DNA of 64,000 nt, taken from NCBI GenBank assembly GCA_902593945.1, contig CACJKA010000002.1, forward strand, positions 1 to 64,000, in the 5' to 3' direction. Shown piece by piece: positions 19,643 through 29,851 of this stretch. The translations under genes were made by a program, and so were the position numbers. Below the pieces are notes generated by a model. It was given only the letters and a program-made list of their open reading frames with translations, was not told the DNA's origin and searched no databases. The stretch comes from an uncultured Candidatus Poseidoniales archaeon (GTDB lineage: Archaea; Thermoplasmatota; Poseidoniia; Poseidoniales; Thalassarchaeaceae). The first letter of the stretch is position 1; each line of letters opens with the position of its first letter.

Positions 19643-20383
19643 CTATTTTAGGTTAGTTAAACCACCATCGACAGGTATAATGTCACCGGTCATCCATTCA
19701 GGAGCGCTAGTGATTAACCACTCGGCTACTGAGGCGATATCATCTGGTTCGCCTATTTTACCTACTGGATGCATGTCTTCACTAATCTTTCTACTTTGTT
19801 CGCTTGCCAATAAATATGATGAAAGAGGAGTATCTACTAATCCTGGAGAGATTACATTTACTCTGATTCCACGCTTTGCATAATCGGATGCTGCTGCTCT
19901 AGCTAAACCTTCAACTCCTGCCTTTGCTGCTGAAATGGCTGCGTGATTAGGCATACCTAGAGATGCTGCTGCAGATGAGAAAAGTACAATTCGGCCACCA
20001 TTTCCTCTCATCATTATCTTTGCAGTGGCTCTTATTACATTGAACGAGGTAACTAAATTTTGGTTAATAGTTTCCATGAATTGCTCCGAACTTGTTGCAT
20101 GAAGAGGTCTGAGAAATATTGATCCTACCGAATTTACAACAGCATCTAATGATCCATAAGTCTCATTAATCTGTTTTGCTTTTTCTTGGACATCATCAGC
20201 GTTTGTTGCATCAACAATCAGGCTGTCTATATATTTACCATCAGAAACTAGATTTAAATTTTCTATATTTCTAGCACTAATTATGACTTTCCAACCATTA
20301 TCCGACATACGTCTAGCAAGGTTAGAACCTATGCCACCAGAACCTCCAATAATCCAAACTACTTTACTATCTACATTTGACAT
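19643..20383 (-). CDS. Short-chain dehydrogenase/reductase
   Basis: WIIGGSGGIGSNLAR, AAISAAKAGVEGLARAAASDYAKRGIRVNVISPG. Confidence 0.92.
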   Translation of the reverse strand: MSNVDSKVVWIIGGSGGIGSNLARRMSDNGWKVIISARNIENLNLVSDGKYIDSLIVDATNADDVQEKAKQINETYGSLDAVVNSVGSIFLRPLHATSSEQFMETINQNLVTSFNVIRATAKIMMRGNGGRIVLFSSAAASLGMPNHAAISAAKAGVEGLARAAASDYAKRGIRVNVISPGLVDTPLSSYLLASEQSRKISEDMHPVGKIGEPDDIASVAEWLITSAPEWMTGDIIPVDGGLTNLK

Positions 20384-20387
20384 AACT

Positions 20388-21632
20388 TTACACCTTTAAT
20401 TCACTAATTTTTTCATTTAAATTGAGACCCAAACGGAATTCTTCAAGATAAGGACCCATTGACTCAATTAATTTTACATCAGGATGTGTTCGAAGGACTA
20501 ATCCATCTAAGTACATCAATGCACGAATAATTGGAAATGCTTCTTCACCGAAATCAGCTCCTGCTTTTTCTACCGCAGCCTGAACTGTTTGCATCATGAT
20601 TCTAGTCAAACTTTTCTCACCAACTGATTGATTTTCAAAGCCGTCATAAATCTTATTCATTTCTTTGTAGTAATTATCTAAATTATTAGAAGTCAATGGA
20701 GAATCCGACAAACCGAGAAGTGAATCAAAGGCTTCCTTGAAGTTATTTGCAGATAAATGCTCAAAGAACTGGAATAGCGAAAGATTGACTTTGGAAGGGG
20801 CATGGCATATTGCTCCATTATCAATAAAAACAAACTTACCTTCATTGTCTATGATACAGTTTCCAGGATGTAAGTCTCCATGAAAAGTACCGATTCCAAA
20901 TAGATAAGCCCCATGAATTCTGAATAATTGTAATAGAGTATCCCAAGTAAGCGATTTTTCTTCAATCCCATCTTCTAAAGATTTACCTTCAATAAACTCA
21001 GAAACTAAAACATCCTCATTAGACAACTCAGGCCAATATTTTGGAAATCGTAACAAATCCATAGGAAAATTCTTAGAAATCTCATATTTTATTTCTTCTA
21101 GTTCTTCTGCTCCTTTGATTTCGTTACGTAGGTCGAGTTCTCTGGTCGTGTAATCTGCAACGTGATTTAGTAAAGCAACAGGATTACCTACTCTGCGAAG
21201 TTTTCTATTAAAGAAAAGGAAAATTCTGAGCCACCTTCTCATTCTCTCGACATCTCTTCTAAATGTTTTAGAATTTTGATTTTTAATTATTTTAACTACT
21301 ACTTCTTCACCTGTTTTTAATTTTCCTCTATGTACTTGGCCAACAGATGCTGCTGCCAAAGGCATTTTCTCAATATTCTCAAATGCATCAAAAAAACCTT
21401 CAGGAGCCCTGGATTCAAGGTTAGCAAACACATCTTCAGTTGGGATACTAGCCGCATGCTGATACAGTTGCTGTAGTTGCCTACATTTTTCAACACCAAT
21501 CAGATCGGATCTGAGAGCAAAAATCTGTGCTAACTTAACTGAAAGTAATCCTTGTTTCTGAATCCAGTCCAAATCTGCTGGTTTTTTCTTCAAGATTTCA
21601 CGCATGAAGAATAGGAAAGTCAGTAGTCTCAC
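20388..21632 (-). CDS. ABC1/UbiB family atypical kinase
   Basis: PLAAASVGQVHRGKLKTGEEVVVKI, GTFHGDLHPGNCIIDNEGKFVFIDNGA. Confidence 0.93.
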   Translation of the reverse strand: MRLLTFLFFMREILKKKPADLDWIQKQGLLSVKLAQIFALRSDLIGVEKCRQLQQLYQHAASIPTEDVFANLESRAPEGFFDAFENIEKMPLAAASVGQVHRGKLKTGEEVVVKIIKNQNSKTFRRDVERMRRWLRIFLFFNRKLRRVGNPVALLNHVADYTTRELDLRNEIKGAEELEEIKYEISKNFPMDLLRFPKYWPELSNEDVLVSEFIEGKSLEDGIEEKSLTWDTLLQLFRIHGAYLFGIGTFHGDLHPGNCIIDNEGKFVFIDNGAICHAPSKVNLSLFQFFEHLSANNFKEAFDSLLGLSDSPLTSNNLDNYYKEMNKIYDGFENQSVGEKSLTRIMMQTVQAAVEKAGADFGEEAFPIIRALMYLDGLVLRTHPDVKLIESMGPYLEEFRLGLNLNEKISELKV

Positions 21633-21722
21633 ATCTACTAGTATGCACTAACTAATATAATGGGTCGTATCAATCCATAGGGAAAAATACAGCTAATTTC
21701 AACTGTAAATCTGTTTCTATCA

Positions 21723-23477
21723 TTAACAGCAACTATCGTCTACACTATCTTGAGCGCAGAAACATGTCTTAGCAGGAATAATGTCTGCTCGAGAACTTCT
21801 TGCGTTAAATTGAGACGTTACTTTTTCTAGCTCACCGGAAGTATCTCCTCTAGCTTCTAAACATAATTTAAGTCCTAATAGGCCCCACATATTATCTTTC
21901 CAAAGATCGATGTCTGCACGATATACTGCTTCAGCTTCTTCTACTTCTCCTTGTTCTAGAAGTAGCGCACCTAGAATATGACGTACGGGTTGCATTTGAC
22001 CCCAAGGTTCGTTGTATGCAAGATTTAATGACAAATCTACTCCACGACGCAGGTGATCGAATGCTACTGTAAAATCAGCATCTTGGCCTTTTTCTTTTGC
22101 GAGATACTGCCTACGATATTCAATTTCTCCGTCTAAAATTGCATCATTTACTAAAAGAATACAGGGGCCTTCACTTGGATCTTGGTACATCAAATTGTTA
22201 TGAAGTACTCTACCTGCTAGAGCCGGATTCTGTAATGCTTCTTTGAATAAAACTTGTTCGGCTTCTGCTTCAGGTACCATTCCCATAGATGCATAAGCAA
22301 CTCCTCTTGCATAATGCTGAGTAGCTATAGCCGCAGGGAATACATCTCTATCTGTATGCAGCGGTTCATTTAGGATCTCATCCCACTTGCCGAATCTAAT
22401 CATTACATGCCAAGGCATTGTAACATAAGATTCAAGGAAAATAGCGCCCATTGGTATCACTCCCGCTAACATGAACTGAACGCCTGAATTTGCGTCACCA
22501 GCAGGAAGTGTCTCAACTGCCTTGCGTGCATATTTTAGGGCAGTTTCATATTGACCATCGAACATTGCACACCAAACAACGAAGTGATGGTTATGCATTC
22601 TGTAGAATTTATAAAATTGTGATTCATTACCTGTTATCTCGACATACCGGTCATCGGCCTCTACTGCTGCAATATTACAATCTATGGCTTCTTTCCATTG
22701 ACCTACCCAAGCATCAATATGAGATGGCATATGAACTAAGTGACCCAAGCCAGGCATTCTTGTGCGGAGAACATCTGCAGCAGGAAGCGCTCTTTCAGGG
22801 AAAGGTGACAACTCTAGTGCATGACAGTATAGGTGACATATAGCGGGATGTACCTTTGCTTCATCACTGCTTTCAAATGCATCTTCCAGGACTTTCACAA
22901 GGAGTAAAGTATTATCGTCAGCAGGAGTTATTTCCCCAGTTTTTGTATTCTTATCCCAAAGTTGCCATGCTTTAAGATTCATCAGAGCCTCTACATAAAT
23001 TGCTGTTACATCTAAGTTTCCTTTGTATTTATTGTAGAGAGGGCCCATTGCATCTGCAAAAGCAATATTTAACTCCGGACTATTCCCCATGTTTAGAACC
23101 GTAGGATCGGCAGAATCACGTGCTTCGGCTGAATGTCTTTTTGATAATGCATCAATCAAATCTTGTTCTAATTCTGTACAATTATCTTTGAGACTAACGG
23201 CCTTTTGAATCGGGTCATGACCTGAACCTAGACCTGGGGTCCAGTTATAATTTGATGAAAGACAATATGCAATACCCCACCATGCCATGGCACAATTAGG
23301 ATCTAATTCTGTACATCTTTGGAAACATGCGATAGCTTCTTCATGGTTGTAGTTAAGCATATGCCCATATGCAAGAATAAACACCTTTCGAGTTTCATCG
23401 TTATTACAAGTTATTTTATTCACAAAAGAATAATTTTCAGCATTTCCAAAATCGTAGTCGTCGGGCTTTAGTACCAT
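21723..23477 (-). CDS. TPR-repeat protein (TTC38-like) with Cys-rich C-terminal tail
   Basis: AIACFQRCTELDPNCAMAWWGIAYCL TPR signature; tail KTCFCAQDSVDDSCC. Confidence 0.75.
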   Translation of the reverse strand: MVLKPDDYDFGNAENYSFVNKITCNNDETRKVFILAYGHMLNYNHEEAIACFQRCTELDPNCAMAWWGIAYCLSSNYNWTPGLGSGHDPIQKAVSLKDNCTELEQDLIDALSKRHSAEARDSADPTVLNMGNSPELNIAFADAMGPLYNKYKGNLDVTAIYVEALMNLKAWQLWDKNTKTGEITPADDNTLLLVKVLEDAFESSDEAKVHPAICHLYCHALELSPFPERALPAADVLRTRMPGLGHLVHMPSHIDAWVGQWKEAIDCNIAAVEADDRYVEITGNESQFYKFYRMHNHHFVVWCAMFDGQYETALKYARKAVETLPAGDANSGVQFMLAGVIPMGAIFLESYVTMPWHVMIRFGKWDEILNEPLHTDRDVFPAAIATQHYARGVAYASMGMVPEAEAEQVLFKEALQNPALAGRVLHNNLMYQDPSEGPCILLVNDAILDGEIEYRRQYLAKEKGQDADFTVAFDHLRRGVDLSLNLAYNEPWGQMQPVRHILGALLLEQGEVEEAEAVYRADIDLWKDNMWGLLGLKLCLEARGDTSGELEKVTSQFNARSSRADIIPAKTCFCAQDSVDDSCC

Positions 23478-23546
23478 ATCTTAATTCGGAAAAGGGATAG
23501 AGTATAATCAATCTCCCAATAATTTATATCTATGAAGAAAAAAAAA

Positions 23547-24917
23547 TTAATTCATTATTATCTCATATCTACTATGAAAATCATTTGACGAATTTCCTGC
23601 AATTCTAGTTACTTCTATTCCATCTCTTGATTCGTAACGTGACATAATGGCTCCCTCAATAATACCGTCATCCAAAGCAGATAAAGGTAAACTTTCTCCT
23701 GAAACCTTCGGTTCATCTAAGTGAACTTCAATATGGAAGACTGGATCAATATCATATGTTAATTTACCTAATCCTGAGTATTCCCACCAGTCCATTATTT
23801 CGTTAAGATATTCAACATCTCCATTAATGTCTTTCATAGAGAATGACAACTCTTCTCCAATTCTTATACCAACCTGTCTCAATAAAGTTTCAATATCAAT
23901 ACCAAAGGCTGCGAGGCTTTGTACTCCTCCCGTTTCTAATTTCTTTCTCGCTTGATTAATTTCCATCCCTGCATTAAGAATTGACTCTGGATCGAAAGGA
24001 GTATCTTCAGTTGGTAAGTCATGATTTACATTGAGAATTTCTCTTATTCGCTCTAAAAATGAGCCACCCTCAAACGTTAATTTAAGAGGGTCAACTATTC
24101 TATTCTCAGTATATCTCTTGGATGCCGAATCAAGAGGAATGCCTTCTGACCAGATGGTCTCAACAAGATTAGCCCAAGAGTTTGAAAAATCAGGAGATTC
24201 AATAACTAGAGCAGCATCTTCTTTTCCTCTTCCAACAGGATTTTCTTCCATGTTCAAATACTGTATAGTTTCAAGATTATCCATCAAAGCACCTTGTGCT
24301 TCTAAATTATCGGTATGTCGAACTTCTATTAGATCATGTAATTCTTGATAAAATCGTAAAGTACGGCGGTCTAATTGGCCTATTACGCGAATATTAATTC
24401 CTCTATTAGCAGCATTATTGACTGCTGAAATAGCTGGACTTCGACAAAGATGAAGAATACCAAATTTACCTAACAATAAGATTAAATTCTTTGTAGAGTC
24501 ATCTGCCATTTTTTCAATTCTTTTCACTATATGCGTCCTTTCCTTTAGCACCGCAAATTTTGGATTGATATCTGTGCTTTCTTCGATCGTATCAATAAAT
24601 TTGAGTGTGTTCGGATTGACTTGAACTTCTTCATATGCCTGTTCTATCCTTTGCAATTGCAGTTTCCTAATCCCAATGAGATGTTCTACAGCCTCAGTAA
24701 TAGGGGGACAAGAGAATCTCATAGGCCTATCGGCGGTTGTTTTCACTAATCCAATAGACTGTAATTTTTCTAAAGAATTGTAAGCATCTAATCTAGTGGT
24801 TTCCAATTCTTTAGCAAGTTCACTTGCCTTAAGATTAGATTTAGAAGAAAGAACCAAAACTGCCTTAATTTCTCTTTCATTGAGTCCTGCATCACTCAAG
24901 ATAGTTTCCCAACTCAT
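23547..24917 (-). CDS. TrmB-like winged-helix transcriptional regulator
   Basis: N-terminal LNEREIKAVLVLSSKSNLKASELAKELETTRLDAYNSLEKLQSIGLV; phospholipase-D-like middle domain. Confidence 0.8.
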   Translation of the reverse strand: MSWETILSDAGLNEREIKAVLVLSSKSNLKASELAKELETTRLDAYNSLEKLQSIGLVKTTADRPMRFSCPPITEAVEHLIGIRKLQLQRIEQAYEEVQVNPNTLKFIDTIEESTDINPKFAVLKERTHIVKRIEKMADDSTKNLILLLGKFGILHLCRSPAISAVNNAANRGINIRVIGQLDRRTLRFYQELHDLIEVRHTDNLEAQGALMDNLETIQYLNMEENPVGRGKEDAALVIESPDFSNSWANLVETIWSEGIPLDSASKRYTENRIVDPLKLTFEGGSFLERIREILNVNHDLPTEDTPFDPESILNAGMEINQARKKLETGGVQSLAAFGIDIETLLRQVGIRIGEELSFSMKDINGDVEYLNEIMDWWEYSGLGKLTYDIDPVFHIEVHLDEPKVSGESLPLSALDDGIIEGAIMSRYESRDGIEVTRIAGNSSNDFHSRYEIIMN

Positions 24918-25390
24918 CAGAATTCTCTCCGTTCTGTAACGTCGCTCATGGCAGCTAGTATCTTAGCAACATGTTTGCGAGGTCGGAATAACCAATCATA
25001 AACGTAATGGATTTCTCTGTCGGGGCCGATTACAAAAGATGATTTGGCCGGAAATTGGCCAAGATATACAGGAACCTTATACAAGTCCGCAACAGACCTG
25101 TCTGGATCTGAAAGTAAAGGGAATGGTAATTCTAGTTCTTCTTTAAATTCTTTATGCTCAGAAGATGTATCTTGACTAATCCCAATAATTTCAACAGGAG
25201 GAGTGAGTGAACGAAATAAATCGTATTGCTCTTTGAAACTTAGACAACCTCTTTTACATGTAGGAGACCCATCTTTTGCATAAAAGAAAATTACTTTCCA
25301 CTCTCCATCTAAATCAGAAAATTTAAATTCGTTAGATTCACTATCCATCAATGTAAAATCTGGTGCTTTGTTTCCTACTGCCATTGTCAT
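24917..25390 (-). CDS. Peroxiredoxin (AhpC/TSA, Bcp-like)
   Basis: APDFTLMDSES, FFYAKDGSPTCKRGCLSFKEQYDLF. Confidence 0.9.
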   Translation of the reverse strand: MTMAVGNKAPDFTLMDSESNEFKFSDLDGEWKVIFFYAKDGSPTCKRGCLSFKEQYDLFRSLTPPVEIIGISQDTSSEHKEFKEELELPFPLLSDPDRSVADLYKVPVYLGQFPAKSSFVIGPDREIHYVYDWLFRPRKHVAKILAAMSDVTERREF

Positions 25391-25416
25391 TATTCCATCT
25401 CCTATGATATATATAC

Positions 25417-26046
25417 TTACTCAACATCAATTAGGTGACCCATTCGAGAACTCTTTGTTCTAAGATATTCTTTATTTTCATCTGATAGACCTGTGATATG
25501 CGAAACTCTATCTGAAACTTCTATTCCGTTTTCAACTAGACCTTTGATTTTAAGAGGATTGTTTGTCATAAGACGTACATTAGTTATTCCTTTTTCTTTC
25601 AGCATTTTTGCAGCAATAGAATAATCTCTTGCATCAGCGGGATGGCCCAAAGCAAGATTAGCGTCGAGTGTATCATAACCTTTGTCTTGTAGAGCGTAAG
25701 CTTGTATCTTAGATTCTAAACCAATCCCCCTTCCTTCTTGTCTCAAGTAAACAATTGCTCCAGCACCTTCTTCTTGAATTAATTTCATTGATTTTTTAAG
25801 TTGTGGACCACAGTCACATTTCATTGATCCGAAAGCATCTCCTGTTAGGCATTCAGAATGAATACGTATGAGGGGGTTTACAGCTTCTTCGAAACCATCA
25901 ACATACAACAGAGCATGTTCCATCCCATCAGCATCAGGAGTAACTGAAACTCTGAAGTTACCACTCTCAGTGGGTAAATGGGCATCTGATTTCACTTCTA
26001 TTGGTTCAATATTTTGTGACTTTCTCATCTGAATTGTCATAGGCAC
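25417..26046 (-). CDS. ribA: GTP cyclohydrolase II
   Basis: RIHSECLTGDAFGSMKCDCGPQL, IVYLRQEGRGIGL, RLMTNNPLKI. Confidence 0.95.
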   Translation of the reverse strand: MPMTIQMRKSQNIEPIEVKSDAHLPTESGNFRVSVTPDADGMEHALLYVDGFEEAVNPLIRIHSECLTGDAFGSMKCDCGPQLKKSMKLIQEEGAGAIVYLRQEGRGIGLESKIQAYALQDKGYDTLDANLALGHPADARDYSIAAKMLKEKGITNVRLMTNNPLKIKGLVENGIEVSDRVSHITGLSDENKEYLRTKSSRMGHLIDVE

Positions 26047-26082
26047 GCCTCGAGATAATCACTTATGAAGTAATGTTTCGTT

Positions 26083-27690
26083 ATGTCATTTTTTGAAAAC
26101 ACTTGGTTATATGCTATTAAGTTGGTGAAGGGCATGATGTACCAGTTGTACTCTTCATCGAAACTCACGGATTCTCGTGTTAGAACGATGAATAAACACC
26201 CAATTAATGAAAGTGGAAAATTTATACTTTATTGGATGACATCTTGTAGAAGATTTGCATACAATGCTTCTCTTCAACATGCAGTATCGCTGTCAAATTT
26301 ATTGAAAAAACCCATTCTAGTGGTAGAAGCCGTATCTATAAGTCACAAATTTGCTAACGATAGGATAGTATCCTTTATGGTACAGGGAATTATGGACAAC
26401 ATAATTGATTTTAGTGAAAATTCAGTCTCTTACATACCTTGGGTTGAAATTAAGCAAAGAGTCGGAAGTAAAATGCTAGCTTCTCTAGCTGAAGAAGCCA
26501 CTTGTGTTGTAATAGATGACTATCCGACATACACTCCTAGTAAGATTAGAGATGCTGCTGCCAAAAACCTAAAAATTCGTGTTGACGCAGTAGATTCAAA
26601 TGGTATTTTCCCTATGAAGTGGGCTGAAAAAGAATTTACTACAGCATATTCATTCAGAAAATATGTTCAAAGAAATCTTCTAGATGCTTTTCAAACTATT
26701 CCTTCAAAAAATCCAATTGAACATAAGTATCGAGACATAAGGGTAAATGAAGAAATTATTTCTGATTTGAAAAAGAACATAGGGTTTGAATCAACCCCAC
26801 TAGAATGGTTATGGAGAGTAGCTGAAGGAGGAGATGTTGGCAACCAAGCTATGGAAGAGTTTCCTATAGACCATACAGTTCCTGCAGTAATTACCTCGAA
26901 AGGTGGAGTTAATGAGGCAAGACTTCGATTACAGAAATTTCTAAATTACAGATTAAATAAGTACAGCACAGATAGAAATAATCCAGATAAACCTGCAGTA
27001 AGTGGACTTTCTCCTTGGCTTCATTTCGGCCATATTTCCTCATATGAAATAATTCATAATGTGTTAAGTAAAGAGAACTGGAATCCAGATTCATTGAATC
27101 ATGAAGATACTGGTAAAGGTACAAGAACTGGATGGTGGGGTGTTTCAGAATCTTCATCATCATTCTTGGACCAAATTATTACTTGGAGAGAGTTGGGATT
27201 TAATTTTGCATATAATAGAGATGATCATGCAACTGTTGAGACCATACCTAATTGGGCAAAATTATCTATGAAAGAGCATATCAATGATGATAGAATCATA
27301 TATTCACTTGAAGAATTAGAGAGCGCAGAAACTCACGATGAAATCTGGAATGCTGCACAAAGAGAATTACTTAGAACTGGACAAATGCACAATTACATGA
27401 GAATGTTATGGGGTAAGAAAATTCTTGAATGGTCGCCAAGTCCAGAAATTGCTGCTGAAAATATGATTTATATTAATGACAAGTGGGCCCTTGATGGTAG
27501 AGACCCAAATTCATACACGGGCATATTCTGGGTTCTTGGAAGACATGATAGAGCATGGGGGCCAGAAAGACCAATCTTTGGGAAAGTCAGATACATGTCT
27601 TCTGAATCTGCTTATAGGAAATTAAAATTGAAAAATTATCTTCAGAAATATGCAAAGGATGAAAATACAACGTTGGCAAAGTTCGGGTGA
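26083..27690 (+). CDS. phr: Class II CPD photolyase
   Basis: FILYWMTSCRRFAYN, ITWRELGFNFAYNRDDH, DPNSYTGIFWVLGRHDRAWGPERPIFGKVRYMS; real start may be ATG 26188. Confidence 0.93.
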   Translation: MSFFENTWLYAIKLVKGMMYQLYSSSKLTDSRVRTMNKHPINESGKFILYWMTSCRRFAYNASLQHAVSLSNLLKKPILVVEAVSISHKFANDRIVSFMVQGIMDNIIDFSENSVSYIPWVEIKQRVGSKMLASLAEEATCVVIDDYPTYTPSKIRDAAAKNLKIRVDAVDSNGIFPMKWAEKEFTTAYSFRKYVQRNLLDAFQTIPSKNPIEHKYRDIRVNEEIISDLKKNIGFESTPLEWLWRVAEGGDVGNQAMEEFPIDHTVPAVITSKGGVNEARLRLQKFLNYRLNKYSTDRNNPDKPAVSGLSPWLHFGHISSYEIIHNVLSKENWNPDSLNHEDTGKGTRTGWWGVSESSSSFLDQIITWRELGFNFAYNRDDHATVETIPNWAKLSMKEHINDDRIIYSLEELESAETHDEIWNAAQRELLRTGQMHNYMRMLWGKKILEWSPSPEIAAENMIYINDKWALDGRDPNSYTGIFWVLGRHDRAWGPERPIFGKVRYMSSESAYRKLKLKNYLQKYAKDENTTLAKFG

Positions 27691-27694
27691 GTGA

Positions 27695-29092
27695 ATGACT
27701 AATTATAAACATGAAACTGTTGTAAATGCGGATATAGAATCTACTTTTGATTGGTTTGAACATGAAGGTTCTTTCAGAAGATTGATGCCTCCTTGGGAAG
27801 TTGCTGAAGAAGTTCGAGCCGATGACTCTCTCGAGGTTGGTTCTCAGAGAGTTTTTAGATTTCCAGCACCAGGTTTACCATTTGTAAATATGACTTGGGT
27901 TGCAGAACATACTGGTTACGATAAGCCAAATTACTTTGCAGACACAATGGTAAAAGGCCCTTTCTGGAAATGGGATCATGACCACTACTTAACTGAAGAA
28001 GAAGGAATTACAACTGTCGTTGATGATGTAACATACAGTGTACCATTTGGTCCACTTGGTATGCTAGTCGACAAAATTCTTGGAGGAGCTTTGGTAACAG
28101 GAAGAATTTCTGCTATGTTCAAGGCGAGAGAACTGAGATTACAAAGAGATATGCGTGAACACAAAAAATACTCAAATGAATCTAGAAAAAGAATTTTGGT
28201 TTCTGGTTCATCTGGATTGATAGGCACACAACTAGTTGCTTTCTTAGACACAGGGGGGCATGATGTATGGAGACTTGTTCGAAGACCTGTTAAGGAAGGA
28301 TCTAAAGAACTAACTTGGAAACCAGATAAAGGAATCTTGAATCCGAACGACATAGAAGGTTTTGACGTCATTATACATCTGGGAGGAGCAGGTATTGGTG
28401 ACAAAAGATGGAGTAAAAAAAGAAAAGCTTTGATTATTGATTCACGAAAAGATAGTACAACATTGCTTTCTGATACTATGAGTAAACTAAGCAAAAAACC
28501 CGAAGCATTCATTGTAGCCAGTGCTATAGGCTACTATGGAAATCGGGGAGATGAAGAATTGACTGAAGAAAGTGAGCCGGGCGAAGGTTTCTTGACAGAT
28601 ACAGTAATTCAATGGGAATCATATGCTGATTCGGCAAGAAACGCAGGTATCAGAGTTATAAACACAAGAAATGGCATTGTATTGGCGGCTACTGGGGGGG
28701 CTCTAGGACGTATGTTACTTCCTTGGAAAATAGGAGGCGGTGGGCCTCTTGCAGGAGGAAAACAATGGATGTCATGGATTTCTCTTGATGATGAAATATA
28801 TGCAATTCACCATTTGATGATGAATAAAAATTGCGAAGGCGCTTACAATTTGACTGCTCCGAACCCTTGTATGCAGAAAGTTTTCTCGAAAACGCTGGGC
28901 AAAGTACTCAGAAGGCCCGCAATCGCACCAATACCGGGTATTTCTATGAAAATTCTATTTGGTGAACTTGCTAAACCACTCCTAATTGAAGGTCAAAGAG
29001 TCTTGCCTAGTAGGCTAGAAGAATCTGGTTATGAATTTACTCATGAAAACCTCGAAGAGGCTCTAAGAGATTCATTAGGTAAGTGGAGATAA
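27695..29092 (+). CDS. SRPBCC domain fused to TIGR01777-type epimerase (SDR39U1-like)
   Basis: N-terminal START-like domain; ILVSGSSGLIGTQLVAFLDTGGHDVWRLVRR, VIHLGGAGIGDKRWSKKRKALIIDSR. Confidence 0.88.
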   Translation: MTNYKHETVVNADIESTFDWFEHEGSFRRLMPPWEVAEEVRADDSLEVGSQRVFRFPAPGLPFVNMTWVAEHTGYDKPNYFADTMVKGPFWKWDHDHYLTEEEGITTVVDDVTYSVPFGPLGMLVDKILGGALVTGRISAMFKARELRLQRDMREHKKYSNESRKRILVSGSSGLIGTQLVAFLDTGGHDVWRLVRRPVKEGSKELTWKPDKGILNPNDIEGFDVIIHLGGAGIGDKRWSKKRKALIIDSRKDSTTLLSDTMSKLSKKPEAFIVASAIGYYGNRGDEELTEESEPGEGFLTDTVIQWESYADSARNAGIRVINTRNGIVLAATGGALGRMLLPWKIGGGGPLAGGKQWMSWISLDDEIYAIHHLMMNKNCEGAYNLTAPNPCMQKVFSKTLGKVLRRPAIAPIPGISMKILFGELAKPLLIEGQRVLPSRLEESGYEFTHENLEEALRDSLGKWR

Positions 29093-29096
29093 TTTA

Positions 29097-29564
29097 ATGA
29101 AAGATACTCATGAATATTTAGTAAATACTAAATTTCCACAGTTTAACCTATATGATGATAAGAGAAAAATTGTTACTGAAGAAGACTTTAGTGGGAAATG
29201 GAATGTGATCTTCTTTTATCCAAAAGATGAGTCTCCGGGTTGCACTATACAATCGTGTTCATTTAGAGACAAATATGAAGAATTTAATAATCTTGGAGTA
29301 CAAATCTTCGGGGTTTCTTCCGATTCAGTATCCTCGCATAAAAGATTCAAAGAAAAATATAATCTCCAATATTCTCTTTTGAGCGATAAGGCGGGCGAAC
29401 TTGCAAAAAGTTTAGTGTTGAAAAAAAATCTAGGTATTCTCCATGCAAGAGTTACATTAATTGTTGATCCTCAAGGAATGATAACATATGTTCATACTAG
29501 CCAGCTTGGAGTAACTGGCCATGTAAGAAAGGCACTCAAAGAAATTAAGGCTCAAGGAAAATGA
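29097..29564 (+). CDS. bcp: Peroxiredoxin (Bcp-type)
   Basis: FFYPKDESPGCTIQSCSFRDKYEEF. Confidence 0.92.
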   Translation: MKDTHEYLVNTKFPQFNLYDDKRKIVTEEDFSGKWNVIFFYPKDESPGCTIQSCSFRDKYEEFNNLGVQIFGVSSDSVSSHKRFKEKYNLQYSLLSDKAGELAKSLVLKKNLGILHARVTLIVDPQGMITYVHTSQLGVTGHVRKALKEIKAQGK

Positions 29565-29658
29565 TAAGATTTTGGATACTTTAAAATCATTAAGATATAG
29601 CCATTTGTGTTATCTTCTATTACACTAGTTGAAGTAGTATGGGGTTCGCGTGGGTAAT

Positions 29659-29850
29659 ATGGCTCAAGGTACAGTCAAGTGGTTTAACAAGAAAAAAGGG
29701 TTTGGATTTATCGAACAAGAAGATGGGGAGGACTTATTCGTCCATTATACTCAAGTTGAGGGAGAAATCCAAGATGGGGATTCTGTGGAATTCGAAGTTG
29801 GAGAAGGGCCGAAAGGACCTAATGCAATTAACGTCTCAAAAACTGAATGA
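29659..29850 (+). CDS. cspA: Cold-shock domain protein (CspA family)
   Basis: [36 protein letters not shown]. Confidence 0.95.
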   Translation: MAQGTVKWFNKKKGFGFIEQEDGEDLFVHYTQVEGEIQDGDSVEFEVGEGPKGPNAINVSKTE

Positions 29851-29851
29851 T

